This document shows positions 1 through 12,672 of a DNA stretch of 64,000 nucleotides, one piece after another. A program made the translations under genes and the position numbers. The stretch lies in the NCBI GenBank assembly GCA_948567375.1, contig OX419758.1:29207001-29271000 (forward strand), written 5' to 3'. The notes below the pieces were generated by a model, which saw only the letters and a program-made list of their open reading frames with translations, had not been told where the DNA came from and did no database searches. The stretch is from Lunularia cruciata. Its lineage: Eukaryota; Streptophyta; Marchantiopsida; Lunulariales; Lunulariaceae. Positions within the stretch are counted from its first letter, which is position 1. Every line of letters starts with the position of its first letter.

Positions 1-3000
1 CACTGATTATGACCCTTATAAGAAATGGAGATATCTAAAAATGGATAAACTGATCATAGACAAGACGTTTTCCAATCAACACTTCTAATTTTGGGTTAGT
101 TTGCAATTTGAAACTCCCATTAATAGATGCTAATCAATCAAGTAATGCCATACAAATTTCAATTTTAAGCATTTTTACACTTCATCTGATGATTTTGGAC
201 GTCACCAGTCTAGGTATCTAGTCACTAATCATATGAGTGGGTGGTGTAGTAGCTCACAATTAATCCTAAAGTGTATCCATGATGTCCAAGATGTATAGGC
301 AGGAAATGATGCTCATCGTCGGGCAAACTTTGATAGTCCAGGTCCCTACACCGTAAGTCAAACTTTGGGGTGAGATTTCCGCAGCTGGTAGGAAATATGA
401 ACCATAAAGCGTAAAGAGTAATAGAAGTTTCGAAATGATCGCCGAAATGACATCCACTTGACACATATTCTGTTGAGAAGCATAAAAGAACACGCAACAG
501 CTTTTATCACGTTGTCATATCATTCTATGTGCAATTATTTAAAATGCGAAGGCGAGCTCAAAACCACATCATTTTGAAAAGAAACTTTAGTCATGTAAAG
601 TCACATTTTCAGCACTTTTTCCACAGGATATAGTTTCTCATGACTCACTTTCCAACCGAGCCAAAAACGTGACTGGGAGGCAGAAGGTGGCATAAGTAAC
701 ATTCTTGATGTGGCTGGCGAGGGAAATTGAGCCAGTCCGTTGTGGACATTTATAAGTGAACTACCATCCGCACCCTGAACAGGTTCGCACTTTTCTGCAA
801 TCATAATTCAGAACAAAGATACCTTCAAACCCAAACACAGTTCTCAATTTACAAGACTATTCAAAGCTTCGTGCAATCACCTAGATAATGTTTCTTCGGA
901 TGTTCTTACATACCTTAATTATTTTACATAATTCTGATATTCTAAGTGTGATGAGACAGATATCTCATTCCGAAACTAATGAGGATTAGCTTCAATAGTT
1001 TTCATCCTTAACCCACTTTACCTCTTAGGCTTTTATCTTTGTTCGATTTATTGGTTCTTCCCATTCTTCATGTTATCCTATATGTTATCTTATCTGTGTC
1101 GCGATCTAATTACATTACTATCCTCAGTCAGATATGCTGTATTGCTAAACAGATGCTATAGAATAATATCCAATACTACTATGGTTATTGTTCACGTACT
1201 GGATGTAAACTGTAGACGTGCTCTCCTGAGCACATCTGGCAAGTGATATGACTTTAACATCTTGTAACTTTCTCAAATACGATGGAGATCATCAATTTCC
1301 TTCGACCGGCATTATCCCACGATAAAATAAGCAACTTAAGTTCCATCCTGTTATATGTTATCTACGGTCTCATGAGAGTTGTTTAATCGACAAAAGTAGG
1401 AAAGATTAGCTGGGGAACCACGGATATCGTTCAGCAAAGGGTTAGGGGGGTTTCGATTGATAAATCTTTTTGAGATATGCTACTATGCTCCTCGAAAAAT
1501 GTATAGGTGTGCTAGGAAGATAAATTTTAGAAATTCAAATGCAAATCTAGTGGTATTTTTAATTATCTGTGTTAAACATCTCCATCAAAGGTTGAACTGG
1601 TCGGTATTTTCTGGCTGCAAGTCGATCTTATCAAAAGTCCGTAAAAAATGTGGATTAATGTCAATGTCATTCCCATAACGATACCATATTGGGAATCAAA
1701 ACCTTTATCGCATTCCGTGTTTTTACATTGTTGATCAAAGAGACATTGCAAATGTTGTGGGCCTTTTTAGTATGAAATTAGCAAACCCGGGGTGGAGCGA
1801 AGCTTCACTCTCAGGACCCGTTGAAAGCCTGAGACTCTTCATAAGCACTGTTGTTATTCTGTGAAATTCTGTAGTGACACAAGTTCTTTCCGCATTCCAA
1901 AGCACGTAATCTCCCCCTTGCTGGACCCTGACGATTGTAGGATTTGACGGTTCGTCACATATAGAACAGTCTAGAGATAGGATGTAGTGAGGACCATTTG
2001 AAGCGTTCTGGGCCACTTGGAATTGTATCGAACCTTTATATATTGCACAATCTTTGTATGTTCGACTGACATTTCTGTACACAATAATAGAGGAGAATTG
2101 AAGAAGTGCATGCAGAACGCTGAAATTCTGGACCGAAGGCACTTACATCGCAGAAGCGTGGATTTCCTATCTTCTTACGCCATAGTGGCATCAAAATTCG
2201 CAGTAAGTCATCGAGCGGTGTTAGCTAAAACACTTTGCTCCACGGTCAAATGAGGGTGTGGAAACAAGCCTCAGCCACTGTCAGACTCTAGTACGTACAG
2301 AGCCGTAGTCCAATTAGATGATACTCAAGTTGGTGTTGATAGGAATTAGGAAATTCTCGACCAATGAGCTGTTACGGATCCCTAGTCCTGATACTGCAGA
2401 TGATTTGTAATGATTACTGTACATGTACAGTACTCCTTGAAAGTACTGTACATATGCAAAAGTCAGCTTTTATTTCGACCGTCACTTTCAAGATTACAGA
2501 GATGGAGTGATTGAGTACTGTGTACAATGAGGGAATGCATGGGTCTTACGAGTCTTAGACTTCTAACGACATGGGTCTTGGTGAAGGAAGAATTTAATGA
2601 AAGTGGAGAATGATCCGTTCAAGAAGCATTGAACTCTTTCAAGACGTGATGATCCTAAAAGTCGAAACATTCTTCGGAAGCTTCATAATTTGAAAAGAGA
2701 AAAACTATCAGTTTCTTCAAATGGATCCCGTATCCAGCTGATCATATATAACTGTTAAAGTTCCAGGATATCTCCCAGTATATCTCGAAAGCCCTCACGA
2801 AAAAGTGAATCCTTTGAATAGTTTTGATCCAGAAAGAGGTCTCGTTGGACTTGAACAAAACCAAATTCCGAACAAATGCATCGCATTCGCAACAACTAGA
2901 CGACAGCAGGTGAAGTTGTTGAGTATGTTATGTGAATTTAACAGCTCCCAGTACCTTTCTGCACACATACACAGGATCTAGCCGTTGTATGTGAAAGCTG

Positions 3001-5246
3001 CAATTGCATCCCAAATTTGATCATAATTACATTCTCGATGCGGAAAATCACCTAGATAAGATTGCTTTGGAAACAGCTAACCGAAGGAATCTCAGAACCT
3101 GCACCTGAAGGAATATCAGAACGGGATAGGAAGCTTAACCCTTCCATCCGCCATTCGCTTGACCTAAGCAGAGAATCAAGACATCAAAGTCCCATTGATG
3201 ACCACATAACGGACACTGTAATCTGGTTCTTGCTTTCGAACATGCCGGGTTTCTCGTGGCATTTATTAGAATCAACGTAGGGAAACATCCTATCAATTCA
3301 TCATGTCGCCTCTTTCTCTACACATTGCTGCATCTTGATGGACAATTCTGCAGAATAGTGTCCTTCTTATGTTCGAAGGAAAAGCAAAACAGCCCCGTGA
3401 GCAGCCACTACTCATACGTACATTGAAGGCAGTAGTACATCACCAGACTATACTTATACATATACTAAGGCCTTAACAGTGGCCAGATGTACCGCACTAC
3501 CATATTAAGTACGGTATACCCTATACATCCGAAATATAATTACACTGGCCTACCGGAGCTTGCCGCGAAGCCATCTTCATATTTCGGAGGCTCTCTAGCA
3601 TTCCCGTGTATCGGTCGGTATGGCATGAGCTGTAGTAATTACAAACCTACTACCCAGAGTACATACAATGTATAGGTACTGCAGCTTTTCGTCCTGGGGA
3701 ACATACAACCATGTATCCCGCGCGCGGCAAAGTAGGCAAAGTAAGCACTGTCTACAAGACCTAAGCTACGAATCCACAATGGAAGTAAAGCTCGTTCAAG
3801 AGTCCAGGTCGGGAATTGTGCACAAGGTATAAGCGACCGGGTACTTTCGGTATTGAAATGCAGGTACTCTCCACGTCCCCAGAAAGAATACGGGTTCACG
3901 AAGAGTTGGTCGGATGTTCTTTGGCAAGACATGAAGAGGAGCTGTGCCTTGCCGGCGTTGTCTGGCTGTCCTTGCAGGTACCGTGAGAGGCTACCCGTTG
4001 GAATGAGGACCGGCCTCTGGTTCGTATCCATGTGAACTGTAATGCTGGGTCACGTGCTCGGGCCCACCTTCGGATACATTAGATAGATGTTTGGAAAAGT
4101 CCCAGTTTGGGCAGCAGAATGGATTGGCGAAATCGATAACAAAATAGAAAATCAAAAAGAAATTTGCGATTTGGCTATAGAATTCGGAAATTCCCCGTTT
4201 CTTGTAAGTTTTCATCAAAATGGGCCGGTGCATCCGCCGGCGAGCCCAATTCCCGGCAAAGTAGGCGTGGGCCATGGTGACATTCAGATGTCTGTAGTGA
4301 TTTGTAGTAAAGTGCTACTGTGAAGTTCTCACTTCGGAAAGGTATGAACCCTGTACTGTAGTGGGTGAAGTACAGTTCAAGATAAATCAACAGAGACCGT
4401 GGTTTAGTATTTCATTCTGCGAGAAACTGTCATCGTTCTCTTTCCCGGTACATATCCCAGATATGAGATGTTAAGACTCTCTATTGCAACATTCATTTAT
4501 AATCTGTATAAAGAGTGGATCTATCTCTTTAGAAAAATGTTTCTCTATATAGGTGAGTAACAATTAGAGGGGATAGTGCACATAATCAGAGACATAAAGT
4601 TCTAGGAAAATGTAAATCTAATTGTACAACATCATACGTAATGCTCATCATTCGATACTCCGATTCTATACATTTATCCACAAGATTGTGTTCAAGAGTC
4701 TTATGCAATCAAGAAGGGAAATATCAAACGAGAGAGCTGTTCTCACAGTATCACTACTTTAAACAATTGGAACTAGTTTCCTTTGTTTCCAATTTCCAAC
4801 TCGGGAGTGTCTAGGTCTATACTTTGACAGCGTTCATACAACTTATAAAATGTATGTGAGGCAGCCTGTCTGCCGTCCACAGCAAATACTCGAGTGTTTT
4901 TTAGCATTATCAACTGCAAAACCGCTACTGAGGGACCTCCTCGAGAATTGTATATAGCGCGTGAGATTTTGCAGGACGGTCTACTGGCAGAACAAAAGAA
5001 TTTGTCGGCTCGATGTGGGGAGAGGTTTTGCTTTTACACCTCGTCATTGTACGGGACTCGACTCAGGCACCTAACTCGCTGTAGGTCCAATAGTCAAAAT
5101 GATCAAACCTCCCCGGTTTGAGGAATAGAGGGTGCCTAAAGAGTATGCAACCGGGTAAGTTGTGGGCAACCGCGTCATATTGTACAGTACACTCTAGCCG
5201 CAGTCAGGCAAATCCAGTATGGTTTGAACCCTTCTTTGACGTTTTA
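1..5246. other. No recognisable gene
   Basis: I see no protein family, RNA gene or complete mobile element here. The longest open frame (1735-2142, minus, 135 codons) has no recognisable motif or biased composition and I do not call it a gene. Base composition is mixed, not the extreme AT richness of 18-25 kb. GTAC-centred palindromes cluster at 2290-2530. Confidence 0.5.
2423..2453. repeat. 12-bp perfect inverted repeat, 7-nt loop
   Basis: ATGTACAGTACT (2423-2434) is matched by its exact reverse complement at 2442-2453. The left arm overlaps a second palindrome, ACTGTACATGTACAGT. Both contain GTAC cores, the core bound by plant SBP-box factors, but no nearby gene supports a regulatory role. 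Confidence 0.5.
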
Positions 5247-5446
5247 ATTTTGAGAGAAAAAGGCCACCGCGAAGGAAAATGAAGAATGGGAAGACCTATC
5301 AAGCTGTACAAGGGAGAGACAAAAAAGGTAACATGGGGCTAAGCCCAATAGAGTCGATATGAGAAATCTACCCTACCGCACCTAAGATATCCAAGCTATG
5401 CAAGTAGTACGGTCTACACATCTGGAGTATCTGAAAAAACATCACC

Positions 5447-6005
5447 TTATGTGATTGCTCTCCTATGGATTGCACCAGCCATTACTATGTAGAACAATGG
5501 ACATACACTGTCTAAATATGCTACAAAGTATGAGAGTGAAAGTGGTGCTCCCTGACGCCTAACATGATAAGCTCTCGCGCACTCCCTGACAAATGTGTCT
5601 AATGCCATGTCCATCACTCCATATAGCTCCCAGGCTAGAGGAACAAAGAGGTGACCTCGCTGCATGCCACTATACTTGGAGACCTTGCGACCTATTGCTG
5701 CACTCGCCGCCCATCTAGGGGGATGGGTAATCACTCCCTCTGAAACTATATCTCGCGTAGGGTCTAAAACCATGACATCCGCTACTATCACCTGATCATC
5801 TCGGACCAAGTATAAGTCTGCCCTAACACGTATCGTCTGCAAAGCATTACGAACGCTCCCTCCAAGCCAAGTATCCACTCTCTCATGCCATAGCAAACAC
5901 TATGTCCCTAATGGCATCATGGGTAGCTATCCTCTGTCCTCCAAAAGGACACCGTGTCATGTGGATTGCTGTTGCATCTAGTGTGGAACCACACGCACAA
6001 GTGAG
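5447..6005 (-). pseudogene. LINE C-terminus: CCHC knuckle and restriction-like endonuclease
   Basis: On the minus strand from 5999 comes a Cys-x-Cys-Gly...His-x4-Cys zinc knuckle followed by FGGQRIATHDAIRD, the usual lead-in to the endonuclease of RLE-type LINEs. A one-base frame change then enters the 149-codon frame 5896-5447. This contains RADLYLVRDDQ and IVADVMVLDP, matching the spaced acidic residues of the PD-(D/E)xK fold, then AASAAIGRKVSKY and FVPLAWELYG. In the family this domain nicks the target site to prime reverse transcription. It is cut off from its reverse transcriptase by the LTR at 6547-7186 and by degenerate sequence. The domain call is strong; the exact clade is uncertain. 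Confidence 0.7.
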
Positions 6006-6546
6006 TAATGAAGATGCAGATGGGTGGACCAAACCTAGGCAAAACCTCATCGTTGTAGAGAAAGTAGTTGGTGCAAGTTGAAATGCCCTAATGCACGGTC
6101 AAGCTAGGATCCAAGAGCCTGCACCCTTGTCGGAGCAAGAGCAAAGACGTGCTCTAGTAGCACAAGGAATGGATGAGTCGACTAAGAGAGAATGTAACGT
6201 ATGCTCACATTGTCGCTCTATCAAGGAGACTGTAAACCTCTAGTCCAATTTGACAATAGTGAAGCAAAAGGTGGAAAATCCTCTCGTGCTCAAGGGGATA
6301 GACTTTCTTTCGCTTGCCGCAATAACACCTGGAGAGAATAGGATCCTCCCTCCATCTCTGTCACATAAGTCTCCAAAACTGGCCTATCAACAACCACAAA
6401 ACTGTTGAAAAGTAGGGGTGTCGTCTCCTCCATAGAAAGCAAAGCCACATGAGATTGGCAGAGCCATCCGTCTACGTGCCAAATCCCCTATCACAAACTC
6501 AAAATTCCCTGGTCCAATAACATCACCAAAGACTCCCATAATCCTC

Positions 6547-7186
6547 TATAATACCAAGAGGTAGCCATATGATCTAGATGTGAAATTCAATTTGGTAACA
6601 TCTAGAATGATGTTATACATGATGGTTGAAATAGATCAGATAGAAGTATCACCAAAAGAGTACTTCTACTAATAGGGCAGAAACCGAAATAGACTTGAGA
6701 ACCTTAGAAACAATAGCTAGACATATGATTTAAAGGTGAGAATTGGTTTGGTAACATCTGGAAGGATGTTACACATGATGGACTAAACAGATCAGAAAGA
6801 GGTATCACCAAAAGAGTAGGAACCAAAATATGCCTGAAATCTTTGAAGGCAATTTTGGAGGCCTAAACGAATGAATTAGGCCTCGAAAATGTGTAGATTC
6901 CCCCCAACAGAGTAATGGCTGGCCTTCCCTCCCACCTGCTTTGTCTCATCGAGAGCTTTCCAACGGTACCTTACTCACGTGATTATGAGATTCCTACAGG
7001 AAGATTCCCTAAAAGATTCCCTCCGGTCAAAGCTTGTTTGACCAACCAGATAGGACCTAGACCAGACATGTCACCCATCCAAGTAAGTAATCCAAGGGTG
7101 GAACTTCCTTGGCGGAGATCCTCTTTGTGTATATAATAAAGAGAAGGTGCTCCATTGGGGCATCGATTGTTTGAGTGATCAATACA
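6547..7186 (+). mobile_element. Solo LTR, family B, inside the LINE
   Basis: The sequence aligns with the family B LTRs (43209-43913, 49748-50474, 47514-48252) in plus orientation and carries two copies of the ~160-bp terminal unit. TCCTC at 6542-6546 and 7187-7191 is the 5-bp target duplication, which fixes both ends. The 5' end reads TA where TG is expected, and about 50 bp near the 3' end is missing just before the terminal TACA. It formed by LTR-LTR recombination and postdates the LINE. Confidence 0.88.
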
Positions 7187-8840
7187 TCCTCCTATCAAAT
7201 GCTCTTGTGATAAAAAGTATGGTGAGGGGGGAATTATATGGATGAGGTAGGATGGTCTACAAGGAATATTGGAAGAGAGTACACCAAATGCCACCTGCGG
7301 ATCTCCTAGTAATGGAAGGTCATCCACATGGAGAACATCCTCTACAAGGGCAACGTCTAGGAAGCGTGTGACAAAATCCTCCAATCCTATTGGCACTCCA
7401 ACAACATGAAGTCCATTTGTGGATGTGATACACCCCTCTGGAAGCTCAAGGTGGGGAGGGATACCCAAAGGGGACCATGCCTTACAATTTGACACCTTGA
7501 CTCTCAAGCCTACTAGATGTAGCTCGGTAGTTAAGTAGTTAAAGGCCTGCCTAATTTGATCTATAGGGCCTATAATGTGTGTATCATCGGCCAAGGAGGG
7601 AAATACATAACTTGGCATGGCCAAAGTAGTAGATAGGAGAGCTCTAAAGTAAGCCATTGCAAATAAGGGCCCCCCCAAAGGATCTCACTGATGTGTACCA
7701 ACAACTGACTCCAAGACGGTGACGCCCTCATGTGAACCACCATGCTGGTAGTAAAGGGAAGCAAGAGAGCCGTAAAAAGACCGCACAAAAGGAATGAAAC
7801 TTGCCAAGGATCCACCAGCCTCCCTAAGCTCTCTAAAGATGGATGCCCATGAGACGCTATTAAAAGCGTTCTCAACATCCACCTATAGGATGACCCACTC
7901 CGGATGGATATCTAGGAGTGCTCTAATGCCTAGAGATGTAGCCTCACATCCACCAGGTGTAGCTACTCCAAACTGATGTGGACTAAGGTGCTATCAAAAG
8001 TGAGAACAATGCTGAAGGACAATGGTACGACTGACCAAATGCAAAAAGATCTCTCCAATAGCAATCGGTCTAATGCCTCCCATGTCCTTCTCCATTGCGA
8101 GAAGTCGATTAGCACCTAACACTTGACTAACAAACATAGGAATGTCTCCTCTCACTAATGTTGCAACCACTTGAAACAACTAGATAGAACCACTAGAAGG
8201 ATCATCTGCCTAGAAGCAATCTCTAAGGTGCTCATAAACCATCCTTGGCAAGCCTTTAGAGGAAAGGTGAGGGGCAGTGCACAATGCTTGTGCAAATAGC
8301 GACCTATCAAGACATAAAGGCTGCTCAGGCTGATAATCTAAGACCTCTAGTGGTAGTCCCTATACTACTATAGGATGCAGTGAGCGTAGGGAAGCGATAG
8401 TCTCATCAATAGGACTCACTATGGACAAAGGGTGTAGTGTTTGTGCTGGTCTATTAAACTCTCCCGCATGACCCAATGTCCTACATCGTCGTAATTGAGT
8501 GGACTCAGTGGTATCCTATGGTGATGATTGTCTCCTAAATCGTGTAGCCCTAACAGACTCCTCTTGAAGTGCTATCCAATCCCCCGCTCAGAATTGACAA
8601 AATCTAGCAGCCACCTCTCTATGCCCCGTATATCCCCCTCTAGCATAACGAAGACACCATCGAGGGAGTGAGAGGAATAGGAACCATGCTAACTTGTCCA
8701 AGGGATCACGTGCAAAACTATCAAGTGGTAGGCAAAAAGCATGTCTAGCCTCATCATGGAGTGTATGGGGTAGCCTATGGAATAGACGTGGACATGGAGA
8801 ACTAGTCTAAAATAATCCCAAAATGCAATCCGCTTGAGAA
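7187..8840 (-). pseudogene. LINE reverse transcriptase (broken)
   Basis: Recognisable blocks in order on the minus strand: DMGGIRPIAIGEIFLHLVSR (8100-8030); VDVENAFNSVSW (7880-7845), the first catalytic aspartate motif; FVRSFYG; a GDPLGG-like block near 7680, with the Gly codon now TGA; and PSLADDTHIIG (7600-7570), the ADD catalytic pair. The segments at 8179, 7882 and 7678 share one frame and are separated only by stop codons, so the copy decayed mainly by point mutation. It would copy the element's own RNA at a nicked target. The upstream part to about 8830 can be read in frame with a few stops but has no named domain that I recognise. Confidence 0.75.
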
Positions 8841-11800
8841 GTTAACCACTCTCACGACTCGATCGGTATCTTTGGAACGATCAACAAAGGGATAGAAGAA
8901 GCATGTGTAATCTACTATTCACTCGAGTGCTACGAGCTAAAGAACATTAAAAAAATATAGATATTGTCTCACTTCTCTCCCTCTCCTCTCCCGTCTCCAC
9001 ACTCTCCCGGAAGCTTAAATCTCCCGCAGCTCCCTTTAATTTTGCACCTCTAAGAAAAGTTAGTGTGGAAACTGTTTCCCAATACTTTACGGAGAAAATG
9101 CCGATATCTGCAGGTTTAGAATTATTTCTGATAACACAATGCATTTATCCTCCAATGCACCTCTGCCTAGATTTAAATGCATATGACCGTGCTATTTTTA
9201 ATCAGTGACTGGTTTCCTGATGCGCACTACACTCGTCTCGGTGGTTAGTGTGGACTTTTAATACACAATTTATGTATATAAAATGACTTAGTGTGTATAA
9301 GTAACTTGTGTGGTCCACACTATTAGAGGTTCTGAGAAAAAAACCAAGATATAAACACCGATAAGGGTAGGTACAAGTCCCTATTCAAGGAATACTTTTC
9401 AAATAACACTAAAAATATTAGAATATTTTAGAAATGATACTAAAAATATAGGCATATCCTAAATTTCTTCTCTCGAACTATAGCATTAAAGGACCAAGAT
9501 ATGTTTGAACCAATCACGTGACATAAACGAACTTAGAGAACAAGGGTCCAATCCTGATTAAAAGACTTATGTCACCGGGAAAACTTATTTTTTACTTGTA
9601 TACCTTACTAATATTCATCCAACTGATTAAAGTCTACATCCATTTTTATTAATGTAGGATCCCTACTTAGTGTGATCCGCACTAAATGAAAAGAGTGACC
9701 CAAAAAGTCATTGATTTTACTACAGTGACCCACACTGATTCAGGACAAAGAGTATAGTTGCCGTATTAACAGCGGTATGCACTAGCTCGCTGTTTGTGGT
9801 GTTGTAATGGACACAACCAGAAAGCTGTCATTTGTTGCTTGAGTATAGAATATACGGTGGAACAAGAGGAAGCAGGCCCAACAAGTAGAGAAGACAAATC
9901 ATAAGATCAAACAGAACAGACGAAGTCAAATCTGCATCTTAAACAAGCAGGAAAGTACAGGAGGATAGGTGATAAGATTTGCCGGACAAGGAAGTGATCT
10001 AAAAGAGCTACTGCAAGGCTATAGCCTGTAAAAGCTGCGCAAAGTATTCTATCAGTGTTATTGGAGAGTTCCTCGAATATTACAATTGATATGAATACAC
10101 AAGATCGAATCATGTAGCGACTTTTCTTGAGGAGAAAAGCATCAGCACGCTGTTACAACCTTTGCCATTTGTAGAAAGTTAAGTTGAGAGGTTTTGGGCC
10201 TTGCTATAAGATTCCATGTTATGCAGTACAATAGAAGGTTCAATATCTCATGATGTTTTCATGCTCGTGAAGCTATCTAAAAGCACATGATATGCTAGGA
10301 TATTGACTTCTCAGGCCTTTCAGGCGTGGAGACTCATACCACCCCAAAGCTATAGCACAACGCCTTAGTAAGTTTTGTAATGCTGGAATATATAATATTA
10401 TCAACAAGGTGACAACCCAATCCTCGTTCTTGGAATTATTTCTCCACTTTATATCATCTTCCTTGAGCTTATATACTGATCATGTCGACATGTGGCCTCT
10501 ACTCAAGTGTTTAGGAGAATCACCATCTACAAGAGGATTTATCGTGATTGCTGAAGTTCTCAAACAATCCTCTTCAAAGTAATTGTATAGAGGTCTATAT
10601 AAGGTTATATAAGAGAATCAAAAGTAGAAATTCTTAGCAAGCCAAGGTAATAACTAATCAGCGGCACCTCTTAGCACTCAAGTGACTATCAACAACACCT
10701 GTTTATAAAGAACCTATCTGTAAGAAGCATACGACCTCACCAACCTTCATTTGTTGTGGACACCTTTTAGTATATTTCCTAAGGAATGGAAAGTAGTGCT
10801 CTTGTGTGTAACACGCAATGGGATATATAACGTATTTTGAACGTAGTTCAGGGTGGCCCTGATTGAAATCGAACGACCCGCGATAATGACCACTTGGAGG
10901 TTGTGTGACATTTTATATTTTGTGAGGTGAATGTAGGAGAAGAAGAAGAAAAAGAACATGCGGCTGAGGTGCACTGTTAAAGCAAACAAGCAATAAAGGG
11001 AGGCCAGAACTCCCGGAATTTGGAGGAGGCACAATGTCTGCATTACTCCGTAGGTGGAGGAGAGAGCATTGAACGCGTACGACGATAACCAGCCCAATGT
11101 TCTGAACACCAATAGAGGTGACGTCCGGCTGTACCGTATCCAGGAACTATAATTTAATGTTTTTGTGAAGACCGTTTGAAACACAGCCTCCAGTTGGCGC
11201 TTCAGTGAGAAGTACAGGCCGTAAATAATGTTACAGGACTTTTTTCTGCCCCAACGTGCATTCCATATGGACGTGAACAGATAACGTAGTCGGGTGCTGG
11301 TGATTGTAGGCTTTCGAGGTTTCGATCTATGTTGAAAACAGGAGTCAACATAGCATTTAGTTGTATGGAGCATGTTGTTGTCTGTTTAGCTTCTTGGTGG
11401 AGGTTCCGGAATGCAGGCCGGGGCTGTTGATAGCAGGGAATTCGCGTTTGCTCTGATAGTAAGTAAGCGAGGGTCAAGAGAGTATTTGGAGAAGATCGGT
11501 ATCTTGACAACACTCTTGGTTTACGGGAGGAGCCCGACCGCGCAACGCTTTCTCGCAGATGGGCGATTCTCCATCGAAGTCTATTTGGGGCAAAGCAAAT
11601 CCGGCGGTGTCTGAATATTCTGTCGCAGGAGGTTTATACTGAAGCTGGTTTTGTCGACATATACGTGGATATTTAAACAGAGAGAGTACAGAGCCTGTCA
11701 TTTTTCGCGTGTTGAAACCTTCACATCCTTTTCCAGCTATCTGTTGGGATCCCCGGCGTTTCCGATAAGCAGCCTTCCTTCTCCTGCAGATCAGAAACAC

Positions 11801-12672
11801 TGCGGAAACCTCCAACGTCATACAGTGCTGTAATCTGTCGCCAATTCTCTCTCCCTTCGTTCTTCTCCTTGGAAGCTTGCAAGATTTTGGGTGTCGGAGT
11901 TTCCTTCTCGGGTTCTGAGTGTTGACTGGGTACACTACGAAGCCCACTGCACGTGGTAAGGGCCTTGACAGGCTGTTTGGTCATCATATGAGAGGATGCT
12001 TCTTCAGTTTACATGCGACTCCCGAGTACATTTGATTAGATAGTGCTTTCAATACCGTCGGCTTTTGAGATGCTTCCTGGAGAAGGGCAACTAATGTCCA
12101 GTGCAAAATCGTCCGAAGTAATGTGCATACTCAACGTTTTCTTCTGAGTTTCAAATCCCAGTCTCGAAACTAACACTTCGGGTAAACACTCGAATCTGTC
12201 TGCGAATCTGATTCTGCTGCTTGTTGTGTGGGAAATTGACGTGTTGAGACGACTGAGCCAGTACAGACGCGCAGAGACGGAGAAGCTTCTGATGTCACGA
12301 GCACTGTGGTGACGACCAGAACTTCTTGAAAAATGGCTACTGGTGCACATCGCTTGAACTGCTCGGTCAGTACAAGTCTGCCTTGAACCCGTGTTAGAGT
12401 TTCTCAGGTGAAGACGGGGAAGAACAATCTGGTTCTTGGAGCAGACAAATTTCGTGCATTTGTGTTATCTCAAATGTGAATTATGCCGTGCCGAGAAAAT
12501 GCCCTGATAACATTCCTCATCACCAGCTGAAGTTCTCTATTCCAAAGAGTTTGAGTACTAGGTTCAGTATGCATCTTTCGGAATCAGCTTGAGGTTTTCC
12601 AACTCGTTCCGTTCTGCAGAGAAGAGGTAGTCCTAGTGTCGGACTGACACTTGAGCAGGCAACCATCGTACG
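8841..12672. other. Intergenic; upstream region of the kinase gene
   Basis: No protein family or RNA gene was recognised. The 208-codon minus frame 10747-11373 has no family motif and a low-complexity phenylalanine run from a GAA-rich tract, so I do not call it. Overlapping frames at 11200-12720 are also featureless. The last 1-2 kb presumably holds the promoter and 5' UTR of the kinase-like gene, but I cannot place a start site. Confidence 0.4.

Larger units (their letters stand above)
5247..8840 (-). mobile_element. Degenerate LINE with restriction-like endonuclease, split by a solo LTR
   Basis: Read on the minus strand, this is a non-LTR retrotransposon. An N-terminal region (about 8830-8180) leads into reverse transcriptase (8179-7190), a CCHC knuckle near 5999-5950 and a C-terminal restriction-like endonuclease (5896-5447). 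A ~200-bp 3' tail ends near 5247. No apurinic endonuclease is seen. This architecture is that of R2/CRE/Utopia-like early-branching LINEs. The frame is kept over most of its length but broken by several stops and at least one frameshift, so it is dead. A solo LTR with duplicated target sits at 6547-7186. The 3' end is inferred from an 87-bp copy at 55512-55598; the 5' end is only approximate. Confidence 0.75.

Noticed and set aside
1735-2142. 135-codon minus-strand open frame
   Set aside because: No recognisable domain and no supporting signals; a frame of this length occurs by chance.
6983-7186. Left end of a 231-codon minus frame that starts in the LINE
   Set aside because: The frame runs from the LINE reverse transcriptase into the inserted LTR by chance; the fusion is an artefact.
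10747-11373. 208-codon minus-strand open frame
   Set aside because: No family motif; the phenylalanine run comes from a GAA-rich tract, and no start or splice context supports it.
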